From contig NZ_JBDLLU010000010.1 of the NCBI RefSeq assembly GCF_039749495.1, positions 1 through 64,000 of the forward strand: 64,000 nt of DNA, given 5' to 3'. The notes under the pieces were generated by a model, which saw nothing but the letters and a program-made list of their open reading frames with translations, searched no databases and was not told the DNA's origin. Made by a program: the position numbers and the translations under genes. Each line of letters starts with the position of its first letter. The stretch's first letter is position 1. Positions 8,771 to 17,256 of this stretch are shown piece after piece. Source of the DNA: Dehalogenimonas sp. THU2. Lineage in GTDB: Bacteria; Chloroflexota; Dehalococcoidia; Dehalococcoidales; Dehalococcoidaceae.

Positions 8771-8807
8771 CGAGCCGCCGGGCGAAAAACCCGGCGGCTC
8801 GTTTATT
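8771..8807 (+). terminator. ssrA terminator
   Basis: Twelve-base stem CGAGCCGCCGGG (8771-8782) against CCCGGCGGCTCG (8790-8801), seven-base loop, followed by TTTATT. It sits ten bases after the tmRNA 3' end. Confidence 0.92.
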
Positions 8808-8872
8808 AGTTGGACAACAGCACTTTAGCTGGTTCTCAATCAATCCCCGGGTGATGATAATTAAAATTTGTA

Positions 8873-8901
8873 TTGAATAATCGTTCAAGTAATGATACTA
8901 T
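8873..8901 (+). promoter_or_regulatory. promoter of the gene at 8951
   Basis: TTGAAT (8873-8878) and TACTAT (8896-8901) are spaced by exactly 17 bases. The rest of the gap between the ssrA terminator and the next gene holds nothing else that I recognise. Confidence 0.65.
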
Positions 8902-8950
8902 ATGCGGGCATAACAATTACCCTGGAAATTGACATTATGTGGGGGGATGG

Positions 8951-9520
8951 ATGATCACCAGGCAGGGGGAAATACTTCTTAAGCCGGAGCGGGATGTCGC
9001 CGCGGGCGCCCAGCGCATTGAAGTCTCGGTCTTCACCATAAACGCCCGGTTCAACGGGTATATCCTGTGCAAGCCTCACCAGCGCCTCCTCGACGTTCTC
9101 AATTCGGGTTCAAGCCTGAACACCACATTGAACCGTGACTTCCTGGAGATCAGGGATGTCGATATTTTCGATAACCGTTCCAGCGAGCCTTCCCGGCACC
9201 TGGATATCGGTTACGCCCGCCGGAGCAATATCATTTTCATCGGTGAGAAGCAGTGCATCGACAGTTGCCGGAAGGAACTGACCCACCCGATGCGGGAGAA
9301 GAAACCCATACGCGCCGAGATTAAAATGCCCGGAGTCATCCTCAAAGGAGCCATGTACGCCGAAACTTGGCAGGATTTGCCCGGCGCTCTTCATCGGGAT
9401 GAGATATTCCTGCCCCTGACCGATGTGGAGTTGGATCTAAACACGGGAGACGGTGAGAATCGCTTTGATTTCGGCGCGGTCAACCGGGACCATATCATCT
9501 TCGTCGGCGCAGATCTTTAA
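8951..9520 (+). CDS. protein of unknown function with internal duplication
   Basis: No family recognised with certainty. The 189-residue protein, taken from ATG 8951 behind a GGGGGGA ribosome binding site (GTG 8939 is possible), consists of two related halves of about 80 residues. Half 1 runs RIEVSVFTINARFNGYIL, FLEIRDVDIFD, then NIIFIGE; half 2 runs RAEIKMPGVILKGAMYA, FLPLTDVELDLN, then HIIFVGA. The alternation of short hydrophobic strands suggests a small beta-barrel repeated twice. There is no signal peptide and no membrane segment. It is a single-gene unit between its own promoter (8873-8901) and terminator (9577-9608). Confidence 0.75.
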   Translation: MITRQGEILLKPERDVAAGAQRIEVSVFTINARFNGYILCKPHQRLLDVLNSGSSLNTTLNRDFLEIRDVDIFDNRSSEPSRHLDIGYARRSNIIFIGEKQCIDSCRKELTHPMREKKPIRAEIKMPGVILKGAMYAETWQDLPGALHRDEIFLPLTDVELDLNTGDGENRFDFGAVNRDHIIFVGADL

Positions 9521-9576
9521 CTGACGCCTTTCTTTCCACTCGGCAACCGGACAACGACGAGAGGTGACTACCAATC

Positions 9577-9609
9577 AGCCGCTGGCATTCAGCCAGCGGC
9601 TCGTTTATT
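9577..9609 (+). terminator. terminator after the 8951 gene
   Basis: Ten-base perfect stem AGCCGCTGGC (9577-9586) with GCCAGCGGCT (9592-9601), loop ATTCA, then CGTTTATTATT. The tail is the same as that of the ssrA terminator. Confidence 0.88.
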
Positions 9610-9671
9610 ATTAAGCGGTAATCGGACCGGACCCCGTCGCTCACCAATAGATCGGAGAGAGAGGACCGTAA

Positions 9672-10148
9672 ATGGATTCAGAAACGAGAAAACTAGTCCT
9701 GGATTCCTTTGGCGCCGCGTCTCAGCAACTGCAAGCGGTTCTGGACGCCACTGACCCGGCAAAGTGGCACATGACTCCGGCGCCGAACGAATGGAGCATC
9801 CGCCAGATTATTTTTCATATTGCGGACAGTGAAGCCAACTACTATCTTCGTCTCCGCAAGGCGATAGCCGAACCGGGCGGCGTGGTCGTAGCCTATGATC
9901 AAAACCTGTGGGATAATTCCCTGGCCTACGAGGATCGCAGCACCGATGAGGCTTTGGCACTGTTTCGACTGCTGAGAGCTTCGAGTTATCGGTTGCTGGC
10001 TCAACTGCCTGAAAAAACCTGGTCCAATCCGGTGCAGCATTCCGAGCGGGGCAGGTTGACCCTTGAAGACCTCCTCCTTGGAAGCGTAAGCCATATTGCC
10101 GAGCATATTCAACAGATAGAGTCTAATACCAAATCTTCGAGTCGATAG
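9672..10148 (+). CDS. DinB/YfiT-like four-helix metalloprotein
   Basis: A 158-residue member of the DinB-like superfamily (four-helix bundle binding a divalent metal with three His). Likely metal ligands are His 49 in IIFHIADSEANY and the pair in SVSHIAEHIQQIE near residue 140. The Trp-rich N-terminal motif PAKWHMTPAPNEWSIRQI is typical. Family members include thiol-dependent transferases, but no substrate can be assigned here. This is not the DNA polymerase DinB, which is encoded separately at 47354. The GNAT gene follows after ten bases, so the two are probably co-transcribed. Confidence 0.85.
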   Translation: MDSETRKLVLDSFGAASQQLQAVLDATDPAKWHMTPAPNEWSIRQIIFHIADSEANYYLRLRKAIAEPGGVVVAYDQNLWDNSLAYEDRSTDEALALFRLLRASSYRLLAQLPEKTWSNPVQHSERGRLTLEDLLLGSVSHIAEHIQQIESNTKSSSR

Positions 10149-10158
10149 GACGCCCTTC

Positions 10159-10662
10159 ATGAATCGGGAAATCCTGTTAAGACCGGCTGAAGAGGCTGAC
10201 CTGGAGACCATCAACAGCCTCTATAACCACTACGTCCAGCTCTCTACCTGCACTTACCAGGAGGAACCTGAGACGATAGCGGCCCGGCAACGGTGGTTCG
10301 AGGATCACCAGCCGGAAGTGCACCCGATCATCGTCGCGATCTTGGACGGCAGGGTCGTGGGGTGGGGTTCGCTCTCACCTTATCATGCCCGCTGCGCCTA
10401 TCGCCATACGGTGGAAATTTCCATCTACGTTCATCATGAGTTGCACCGGCAGGGAATAGGCTCGACCATCCTGAATGATCTTATCGCCCGTGCCCAGCGG
10501 ATTGGATACCATGTGATCATTGCCGCTATCGACGGTGATCAGAAACAAAGCATCGCCCTGCATCGAAGGTTTGGCTTCGCCGAGGCCGGTCATTTCCAGC
10601 AGGTCGGCTTTAAGTTCGGGCGATGGTTGGATGTGATCTATATGGAACTGATTCTCTCTTGA
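10159..10662 (+). CDS. GNAT N-acetyltransferase (phosphinothricin acetyltransferase-like)
   Basis: A 167-residue GNAT-fold acetyltransferase using acetyl-CoA. It matches the Pat/YncA-like group: ILLRPAEEADLETINSLYNHYV, then WFEDHQPEVHPIIVA, the acetyl-CoA loop HRQGIGSTILNDLI (Q/R-x-x-G-x-G/A type), IIAAIDGDQKQSIALHRRFGF and a closing FKFGRWLDVIYMEL. Members acetylate phosphinothricin, methionine sulfoximine or similar amino compounds, or unknown amines. It lies ten bases after the DinB-like gene. Confidence 0.9.
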   Translation: MNREILLRPAEEADLETINSLYNHYVQLSTCTYQEEPETIAARQRWFEDHQPEVHPIIVAILDGRVVGWGSLSPYHARCAYRHTVEISIYVHHELHRQGIGSTILNDLIARAQRIGYHVIIAAIDGDQKQSIALHRRFGFAEAGHFQQVGFKFGRWLDVIYMELILS

Positions 10663-10693
10663 AAAACAATAGACCAATTAGGTTATTTCGGGC

Positions 10694-11155
10694 TTAAACT
10701 CCAAGAAACACCAGCGGGATCGCTACCGCTAAAACTCCCATGATCAATACGATGTTTTTATACAACCCATATCTTGACCGGTATCCCTGGACAATGGCCG
10801 GGTCATAATATTTGTCGAGGCCTTCCTCCTGGTACATTTTAACAAGACCTTCAGTCAGCTTGACGCGCCGCTCGACACCTTTCGACAGAGCCTGATAAAC
10901 CAAATAATCAAACACAATTGTGACTCCGAGCAATATCGAAAAAGCTGCGAACAGGCTGAAGTTGAACTCGGTGAACGTAGTAAAGGAACCATCGTTTCGG
11001 TAATCGTAGTTCGTCGACCAGGCCCCGGCGGCAAATGCGATATTAGCAAGAAGAAAGACAATGTTCAAAATAATTGCGACGACAACCGTCGTTTTATCTG
11101 TTTTCGTAGTCTGTTCGAGTTCGGCAGAGATTTCACCATGAAGTCGATCTTTCAT
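10694..11155 (-). CDS. three-helix membrane protein of unknown function
   Basis: Not recognised. The 153-residue protein has three hydrophobic segments at about residues 22-44, 68-90 and 133-152. The loop after helix 2 is charged and helical (LSKGVERRVKLTEGLVKMYQEEG). An AGGAG ribosome binding site stands before the ATG. It is a monocistronic unit between the GNAT gene (convergent) and pheA (same strand, about 95 bases further upstream). Confidence 0.72.
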   Translation of the reverse strand: MKDRLHGEISAELEQTTKTDKTTVVVAIILNIVFLLANIAFAAGAWSTNYDYRNDGSFTTFTEFNFSLFAAFSILLGVTIVFDYLVYQALSKGVERRVKLTEGLVKMYQEEGLDKYYDPAIVQGYRSRYGLYKNIVLIMGVLAVAIPLVFLGV

Positions 11156-11250
11156 AATTCCTCCTGAATTTCACAAATTTTGATGATCCGTCCGCAAATG
11201 AGGATCCCATCGGCAGACGAGAAAAAACCTAAAACTTACGCCCCGTCAGC

Positions 11251-12090
11251 CTACTCCTCGTCCACCTTATCATCCCTTTTATATGTACCCAGCACCTTGA
11301 CCATACTGGTGACCTTCTCCAGTTCCTTCATCGCCCGCTGTGTCGCCGGGACGTTCAAGCCCTTTTCAAAGTCGAGGTAAAAATAATAGTCCCAGGCGCG
11401 CCCGGTGACAATGGGACGGCTTTCGATTTTGGACAGGTTGATATCCTCGTCATTGAAGCATTTCAAGGCCTGATACAGCGCACCGGGGATGTTCTTGCCC
11501 CGGATGACCAGGGAGGTCTTATCAGCGGCTAGATCATACGGAGTGTCGGGCCGGGCGATGATCAGGAAGCGGGTGTAATTCCGTTTTTCCGTCTCAATGT
11601 CCTTGGCCAGTATCTTCAAACCGTAGATCTCCGCCGCCAGCGCCGATCCGATGGCCGCGGCGGTATGCATGTCGTCCTCTTTGATGAGCCGGACGGCGGC
11701 GGCGGTGTCGTCGGTCTCGATGCGCCGCATCTTCGGATGCTTCTCCAGGAATTCCTCGGACTGGTTCATGGCCATGGGGTGGGTATAGACGTCGGTGATA
11801 TTATCGATCTTGGTATTTGGCAGGGCGATGAGGTTCAGCACGATTCGCAGGTATTCCTCACCAACGATGCGTGTATCGTATTTAAGCAGATGATCATAGT
11901 TCTCCAGGAACGAGCCGTAATTGGAGTTCTCGATAGCCACCACGCCGTAATCCGAGACTCCCTTGTGCACGTCCTCGAAGACCTGTTTGAAAGTCTCGCT
12001 TTCGATGATCTCCGAATCGCCGGGAAATTTCTTCCGAGCAACGATATCATGAAAGGACCCTCGAGAACCCTGGATTGAGATCTTATACAT
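11251..12090 (-). CDS. pheA: prephenate dehydratase
   Basis: Converts prephenate to phenylpyruvate, the committed step of phenylalanine synthesis, in the cytoplasm. The 279 residues hold a periplasmic-binding-like catalytic domain (start YKISIQGSRGSFHDIVA, VAIENSNYGSF, and the diagnostic TRFLII motif with its catalytic Thr) and a C-terminal ACT domain with GALYQAL and ESRPI, the phenylalanine-binding elements, so feedback inhibition by Phe is expected. There is no chorismate mutase domain. No other aromatic genes are adjacent. Confidence 0.95.
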   Translation of the reverse strand: MYKISIQGSRGSFHDIVARKKFPGDSEIIESETFKQVFEDVHKGVSDYGVVAIENSNYGSFLENYDHLLKYDTRIVGEEYLRIVLNLIALPNTKIDNITDVYTHPMAMNQSEEFLEKHPKMRRIETDDTAAAVRLIKEDDMHTAAAIGSALAAEIYGLKILAKDIETEKRNYTRFLIIARPDTPYDLAADKTSLVIRGKNIPGALYQALKCFNDEDINLSKIESRPIVTGRAWDYYFYLDFEKGLNVPATQRAMKELEKVTSMVKVLGTYKRDDKVDEE

Positions 12091-12284
12091 GGACCAGCCT
12101 CCCTGGAAGTATTCAAATAGTCGAGATTTGTTTTAATGATAGCTGTAAACCGGCCCAATGGCAACAGTTTTTCTCCTCGCCACAATTCGCGTCTCTCCCT
12201 TTCGCAAAAGGGAGATTATGAGGGATTTTCACCGGGTCCAGCCCGCTGGCGTTAATCACCGGCCGCCCCCGAATTTTATTTTGA
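12091..12284. other. intergenic stretch upstream of pheA
   Basis: About 195 bases with no gene. It must hold the pheA promoter on the minus strand, but I see no clear box and no riboswitch or T-box architecture. Confidence 0.5.
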
Positions 12285-12356
12285 AAATCCCCCAAAACCC
12301 GCCAAACTCCTATTGACAGCCCACGAGTGGCGTCGTGGTAAGATATGCTCTCCTCG
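12285..12356 (+). promoter_or_regulatory. conserved promoter-like box, copy A
   Basis: This stretch is nearly repeated at 52104-52175. Shared words are TATTTTGAAAA, CCCGCCAAA, ATTGACAGCCCACGAGT and ATATG-TCTCC. TTGACA (12313-12318) and an extended -10 TGGTAAGAT (12336-12344) are 20 bases apart, the same as in the other copy. It would drive a short transcript over 12351-12464 rather than a protein gene. Confidence 0.62.
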
Positions 12357-12464
12357 ATAATTATTTAGCCTTACCCTTAACATGGGTTCTAATATGTCAA
12401 TCGCAACTGACAGCTGAAAAAAGGGTTCGTTTCTGCACTTTGGGAAACGAATAGAATTATTTTT
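12351..12464 (+). ncRNA. candidate small RNA ending in a hairpin
   Basis: No open frame of note. Downstream of the promoter-like box lies CTGACAGCTGAAAA (12407-12420), then a stem TTCGTTTC (12426-12433) with GAAACGAA (12444-12451) followed by TTATTTTT, which could be a terminator. A similar word order (CTGACAGCTTAAAA then a GTTTC hairpin) follows copy B at 52399. Speculative; it could also be the leader of the selC transcript. Confidence 0.35.
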
Positions 12465-12538
12465 CACCGAAACATCTACGTATCACTCATATTTCTAACA
12501 AAAAGACGCGGAAAACTGGAGCCAATCGCAATCTCTTA

Positions 12539-12547
12539 TGCTATAAT
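12539..12547 (+). promoter_or_regulatory. extended -10 promoter of selC
   Basis: TGCTATAAT ends eleven bases before the tRNA-Sec 5' end. There is no good -35 box, which an extended -10 does not need. Confidence 0.65.
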
Positions 12548-12558
12548 ACCCCTCTAGT

Positions 12559-12653
12559 GGAGGCGGATAGGCTCTGGTGGGCCTCGCGGTCTTCAAAACC
12601 GTAGGCGGCGGCGCAAACCGTCGCGGGGGGTTCGATTCCCTCCCCCTCCGCCA
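12559..12653 (+). tRNA. selC: selenocysteine tRNA (anticodon TCA)
   Basis: Anticodon loop CTTCAAA with TCA, a long extra arm (GGCGGCGGCGCAAACCGTCGC region), an eight-pair acceptor stem (GGAGGCGG with CCCCCTCC, one C-C mismatch), discriminator G12650 and encoded CCA (12651-12653). The 95-base length and 8-bp acceptor are the marks of bacterial tRNA-Sec. It heads the selC-selD-selA-selB locus. Confidence 0.95.
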
Positions 12654-12654
12654 C

Positions 12655-12822
12655 TTTTAAAAATTCAAAATCCGAATGCCTGTCCCCCCGGCGGCGGGGA
12701 TCGAAATTCGAGCCAAAAATGCGAATGACCGAAACATGAAAGCCTGAATAATTTTTTGGACATTCGAAATTTTTTAATTTTTTCGGATTTCGGATTTCGT
12801 GCTTCGGATTTCCCGGCAATCC
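12655..12822. repeat. degenerate AT-rich intergenic repeat with TTTCGGATTTCGGATTT words
   Basis: Between selC and selD lies non-coding, low-complexity sequence: AAAATTCAAAATCCGAATG, then ACATTCGAAATTTTTTAATTTTTTC and the tandem words TTTCGGATTTCGGATTTCG. It resembles other AT-rich spacers in this window but is not clearly one family with them. Confidence 0.4.
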
Positions 12823-12853
12823 GCAGGTTGCCGGGCGGAAGGTGGTGAGCCGC

Positions 12854-13900
12854 ATGACAGAAAAACGCCTGACCGAATACTCCGCGTACTCCGGCTGAGC
12901 AGCCAAGATAGGTCCGGGTGACCTGGCTAAAGCGCTCTGCGGCTTGCCCGTCAAAGCTTACCCTGAGGTATTGGTCGGTCTGGAAAAGGCCGATGACGCC
13001 GGGGTCTACCAGCTCACGCCCGAAATCGCCCTGGTGCAAACGATCGACGTCATAACCCCGGTTATCGACGACCCCTTCGCCTTCGGCCAGGTAGCCGCAG
13101 CCAATTCCCTTTCCGATGTTTATGCCATGGGCGGGCGCCCGGTAACGGCCATGAGCTTCGTGGGTTTTCCCATGGGCGAGATCGACGTGGAAGTGCTGCG
13201 ACTGATGCTGGCAGGGGCTTTGAACAAGCTTGACGAAGCCGGTTGCGCCCTGGTGGGCGGCCACTCCGTCAAGGATGTCGAGATCAAGTTCGGCCTGTCG
13301 GTCACCGGTATCATTCACCCCGATAAGGTGCTGACCAAGGGCGGCGCCCGGGTGGGGGACCGGCTGATACTGACCAAGCCCCTGGGCACCGGCATTTTGA
13401 ACACCGCCCTCAAGGCCGACCTGCTGGAACCGGCGGCGGTGCAGATGGTCATCGGCCAGATGACGGCCCTGAACAAGGCCGCCGCCGAAGTCATGACCGA
13501 ACTTGGCGCTCACGCCGCCACCGACATCACCGGCTTCGGGCTGATAGGCCACGCCGCCGAGATGGCTGGGCTGGGCGAGGTCAGCTTCAAGATGAGTTTT
13601 AAAGCGATACCGCTGATGGATGGGGCGCGGCAATGGGCGGAGGCGGGGCTGGTACCCGGCGGCGCCTATTCCAACCGCGGGTACCGCGAGGATATACTGG
13701 ATATGGACCTGCCGCTGGTCGAGGACTGGATGCTGGATGTCATCTTCGACCCGCAGACCTCGGGCGGCCTGCTCATCGCTGCTCCGGAGAATGTCGCCAA
13801 CGAGATGGTCGAGCGCATCCGGCAGCGCGGTTTTCCGGCGGCCGCCGTCATCGGCGAGGTGCTGGCTGAACCGGCCGGGCGTATAATCATCACCGAATAA
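12854..13900 (+). CDS. selD: selenophosphate synthetase, itself a selenoprotein
   Basis: SelD makes selenophosphate from selenide and ATP, the Se donor for Sec-tRNA. With TGA 12896-12898 read as Sec, the protein has 348 residues and begins MTEKRLTEYSAYSG-U-AAKIGP, where Sec15 takes the place of the catalytic Cys seen in other SelDs. Further motifs: DDAGVYQL, TIDVITPVIDDPFAFGQVAA in pieces, the Gly-rich VGGHSVKD, TDITGFGLIGHA and DPQTSGGLL. The ATG at 12854 has AAGGTGG upstream. A start at 12944 would miss the active-site loop. The tRNA-Sec gene is upstream; selA follows after 11 bases. Confidence 0.94.
12896..12928 (+). promoter_or_regulatory. bSECIS element of selD
   Basis: After UGA 12896-12898: AGCCA (12901-12905) pairs with TGGCT (12924-12928), and GGTC (12911-12914) with GACC (12920-12923) around loop CGGGT; AGATA forms a one-sided internal bulge. 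The apical loop lies about 17 bases after the UGA and contains G residues, as SelB requires. Confidence 0.7.
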
Positions 13901-13911
13901 AGGCGGTAAAA

Positions 13912-15291
13912 ATGGCTAACGAGACGCAGAACGAACTCCGTAAACTGCCCGCCGTGGAGAAAGTGCTCTCCGACCCGGCGCTAACGGCAGCCATCGAACG
14001 TTTCTCTCACCCGGTCGTCACCGAGGCGGTCCGGGCGGTTGTCGAAGAACTCCGCCAGGGTGTCGCCGCCGGGGGCACGGTGCCGGCCTTCGAAGGCATC
14101 ATCGATACTGTGAAAACCCGCCTGGCCGAAGATTGGCCGGGCTTCCTCCAGCCGGTCATCAACGCCACCGGCATCATCCTGCACACCAATCTCGGCCGGT
14201 CGCCGCTTTCGGCGGAAGTGGTTTCGACGCTGGCGGGCATACTGGGCGGCTATTACGCCCTGGAACTGGACCTCAACACCGGCGAGCGCGGCGTGCGTGC
14301 CCGGGAGATGGAAAAGCTGCTGCGGCTGGTCACCGGCGCCGAGAGCGCCCTCGTAGTCAACAATAACGCCGCCGCAGTGCTGCTGGTGTTGTCCGCGCTG
14401 GCTCACGGACGGGAAGTCATCGTCTCACGCTCTGAACTGGTGCAGATCGGCGGCGGTTTCCGGGTGCCGGAGGTCATGGCCCAGTCCGGCGCCATCATGC
14501 GAGAAGTGGGCACCACTAACCAGACCTTCGCCCGCGATTTCGAACAGGCGGTGAACGACAACACGGCCATGATCATGGCCGTCCACCGCTCCAACTTCGC
14601 CCTGCGCGGCTTCACCCACGACGCCTCACTGGCCGAACTCAGGGAAGTAACCAATAACTTCGGCCTGCCGCTGGTTTACGACCTGGGCAGCGGGGCTTTG
14701 ACCGATACCGCCGCTTACGGTATGTGCCACGAGCCGACGGTGGGGGAGGCTCTGGAGGCCGGCGCCGACATCGTCTGCGTCTCCGGCGACAAGCTGCTGG
14801 GCGGGCCGCAGTGCGGCATCATCCTGGGTAAGAAGGTCTGGCTCGACCAGCTCCGGAAACACCCGCTGCTGCGGGCTGTGCGGGTGGACAAGTACGCCGC
14901 TATCGCCCTGTCGGCCACTCTTTTACATTATCTCAAGAGCGATACCGCCGGACTGCCGGTTTATGCCATGATGCAAACCTCTGTCGAGAGCCTCGAAGAG
15001 CGGGGCAAGGCCATGGCGGCGCGGCTAGCCGCATCCGGCATCGAAGCCGAGGTCATCGACGGAGAAAGCCTGGCTGGCGGCGGCTCGCTGCCTGATGAAA
15101 CGCTGCCGACGAAACTGGTCGCCATGAACGTTAAAGGACATATCGAAGATTTCTGCCGCCGCCTGCGGCTGGGAACGCCGCCGGTGCTGGGCCGAGTAAA
15201 CGAGGGGCGCTTCGTCATTGACCTCAGGACGGTATTCCCGGCGCAGGACGGCAACCTGGCGATGGCTGTCATTGCGGCTTTGAGGTCCTAA
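13912..15291 (+). CDS. selA: L-seryl-tRNA(Sec) selenium transferase
   Basis: PLP enzyme that converts seryl-tRNA(Sec) to selenocysteyl-tRNA(Sec) with selenophosphate. The 459 residues are full length: N-terminal tRNA-binding helices ([12 protein letters not shown]), [28 protein letters not shown], and the PLP lysine at about residue 294 in [22 protein letters not shown]-type closing strand [14 protein letters not shown] is present. It is eleven bases after selD and three bases before selB, one operon. Confidence 0.97.
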   Translation: MANETQNELRKLPAVEKVLSDPALTAAIERFSHPVVTEAVRAVVEELRQGVAAGGTVPAFEGIIDTVKTRLAEDWPGFLQPVINATGIILHTNLGRSPLSAEVVSTLAGILGGYYALELDLNTGERGVRAREMEKLLRLVTGAESALVVNNNAAAVLLVLSALAHGREVIVSRSELVQIGGGFRVPEVMAQSGAIMREVGTTNQTFARDFEQAVNDNTAMIMAVHRSNFALRGFTHDASLAELREVTNNFGLPLVYDLGSGALTDTAAYGMCHEPTVGEALEAGADIVCVSGDKLLGGPQCGIILGKKVWLDQLRKHPLLRAVRVDKYAAIALSATLLHYLKSDTAGLPVYAMMQTSVESLEERGKAMAARLAASGIEAEVIDGESLAGGGSLPDETLPTKLVAMNVKGHIEDFCRRLRLGTPPVLGRVNEGRFVIDLRTVFPAQDGNLAMAVIAALRS

Positions 15292-15294
15292 CCC

Positions 15295-17175
15295 ATGATC
15301 ACCCTCGGCACTGCCGGCCATATCGACCACGGTAAATCGAGCGTGGTCAAGGCTCTCACTTCGATCGACCCCGACCGTCTGCCCGAAGAAAAAGAGCGCG
15401 GCATGACCATCGACCTCGGCTTCGCCTGGTTCGCTCTGCCGAACGGCGAAAAAGTGGGACTGGTGGACGTACCTGGGCATCAACACTTCGTTCGCAACGT
15501 CATCCCCGGCCTGACCGGCATCGACGCCGTCATGCTGATCATTGCCGTCGACGACGGCTGGATGCCCCAGACCGAGGAGCACCTTCAGATCATCGACCTT
15601 TTGGGTATTTCGAAGGGTATCATCGTCCTCAACAAGATCGACCTGGTGGAGGCCGACTGGCGGGAAATGGTCAAGGCCGATATCGCCGAACACCTGACCG
15701 GAACGGCCCTGGCCGACGCCCCAATTATCGACGTCAGCGCTAAGAGCGGCCTGGGCATCGATGACCTTAAAACGGCCATCGGCAGGCTGGTGGCCGGCGC
15801 TGGGCAGACCGATACCGGCAAACCGCGACTGCCCATCGACCGCGTCTTCACCATCAAGGGCGCCGGCACGGTCATCACCGGCACGCTACATCACGGCACG
15901 CTCTCCGTCGGTGACGAGGTGACCATCCTGCCCGGAGGCGCCCGGGCGCAGGTCCGCGGCATAGAAAGCTATAAAGAACACCTTGCCCGGGCGCGTCCCG
16001 GTTCCCGGGTGGCTTTGAACCTGCCCGGGGTCAAGAAAGAAGACCTGGAACGCGGCGATGTCATCGTTACCCGAGGCGCGGAGACGCCGCTGTCCCGTTA
16101 CCTGGACGCCGAACTGCGCCTCCTGCCGGCGTTGAAACAACCGCTTAAAACCGGCACCGAACTGACGCTGTTCTTTGAGACGACCGAGTTGCCGGCGCGG
16201 GTAATCGCTCTGTCCGGCCGGGAAATTGCCCCGGAGGAGGGTCCGGCGCTGGTGCAGTTCCGGCTTCCCGGCGAAGTGGCCGCCTTTATCGGCGAGCGTT
16301 TCATCGTGCGCCGCGCTGCCACGGAGACCATCGGCGGCGGGAAAATCCTCGACCCGGCAGCGGAACGCTACCAGCTCAAAAACGCCGCGCGTCAGATCGA
16401 GCGCCTGGAAAAACGGAGGGATCTGACTCTGGAAAGCCTGATCGCCACCGAGCTCGATAAGACAGGGTTTTCGGCCAGGCGAGGCTTTTTACAGGCCAGC
16501 CCCTTCGGCACGGCGGCTATAACTAAAAAAATCGAGACCATGTCCAAAAGTGGCGCCCTGGTCATCACCGGCGAATGGCTGATCGATGCCGGTTTCTGGC
16601 TAGAACGGACTAAATCGCTTCTTGATCAACTTGCGGCGGAACACAAGGCGCAGCCGCTGAAAAAAGGCGTCCCGCAAGCTGAAGCCGCGGCCAAATTAAA
16701 ACTACCCTCTGAATTATTCACAGCCCTGATCGAGGAATTCATCCGGAACAAGAAAATCACCCGCACCGAGGATATCCTGGCCTTGTCTTCCCACAAGCCC
16801 CAGCTCTCCGGCGGCCAGGCGGAACTGGAAAGCAGGATTATCGCCGCCGTCATGAAAAATCCAGCAGCTCCACCAACCCGGTCAGAGCTGCTGCAATCGG
16901 TGCCGGGCGCCACGAACGTCCTGCGCTATATGCTGGAACAGGGTAAGCTGGTAGAGCTGCCTGAAGGTATCGTCCTGACCGCGGCACAGTACCGCGAGAT
17001 CCGGCAAAAGGTCATCGATATCCTTAAGAGCCAGGGGCAGATCGCCATCCAGGATGTGAGCGCCGCCACCGGCTTTTCCCGCAAGTACAGCATCCCCTTC
17101 CTCACCCGTTTGGACCAGGAAGGTATCACCCGCCGGCAGGAGAACGTCCGGGTACCGGCCCGAAACCTGGATTGA
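15295..17175 (+). CDS. selB: selenocysteine-specific elongation factor
   Basis: GTPase that delivers Sec-tRNA to UGA codons flagged by a SECIS hairpin. G motifs: GHIDHGKSS (residues 8-16), [15 protein letters not shown] and SAKSG. The EF-Tu-like domains 2 and 3 follow, and residues from about 370 to 626 form the winged-helix repeats that bind SECIS RNA (last one: [19 protein letters not shown]-like region). Length 626 is normal. It closes the selC-D-A-B locus, so the organism has the full Sec pathway except for SerRS, which is encoded elsewhere. Confidence 0.97.
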   Translation: MITLGTAGHIDHGKSSVVKALTSIDPDRLPEEKERGMTIDLGFAWFALPNGEKVGLVDVPGHQHFVRNVIPGLTGIDAVMLIIAVDDGWMPQTEEHLQIIDLLGISKGIIVLNKIDLVEADWREMVKADIAEHLTGTALADAPIIDVSAKSGLGIDDLKTAIGRLVAGAGQTDTGKPRLPIDRVFTIKGAGTVITGTLHHGTLSVGDEVTILPGGARAQVRGIESYKEHLARARPGSRVALNLPGVKKEDLERGDVIVTRGAETPLSRYLDAELRLLPALKQPLKTGTELTLFFETTELPARVIALSGREIAPEEGPALVQFRLPGEVAAFIGERFIVRRAATETIGGGKILDPAAERYQLKNAARQIERLEKRRDLTLESLIATELDKTGFSARRGFLQASPFGTAAITKKIETMSKSGALVITGEWLIDAGFWLERTKSLLDQLAAEHKAQPLKKGVPQAEAAAKLKLPSELFTALIEEFIRNKKITRTEDILALSSHKPQLSGGQAELESRIIAAVMKNPAAPPTRSELLQSVPGATNVLRYMLEQGKLVELPEGIVLTAAQYREIRQKVIDILKSQGQIAIQDVSAATGFSRKYSIPFLTRLDQEGITRRQENVRVPARNLD

Positions 17176-17256
17176 TGTGTCCGGGATCGGAATTTAACCA
17201 CGTCGCTCGATAGCCGAGCCGATATATAAAGATTTCGTTTGATCGGCTGTTTGCGG

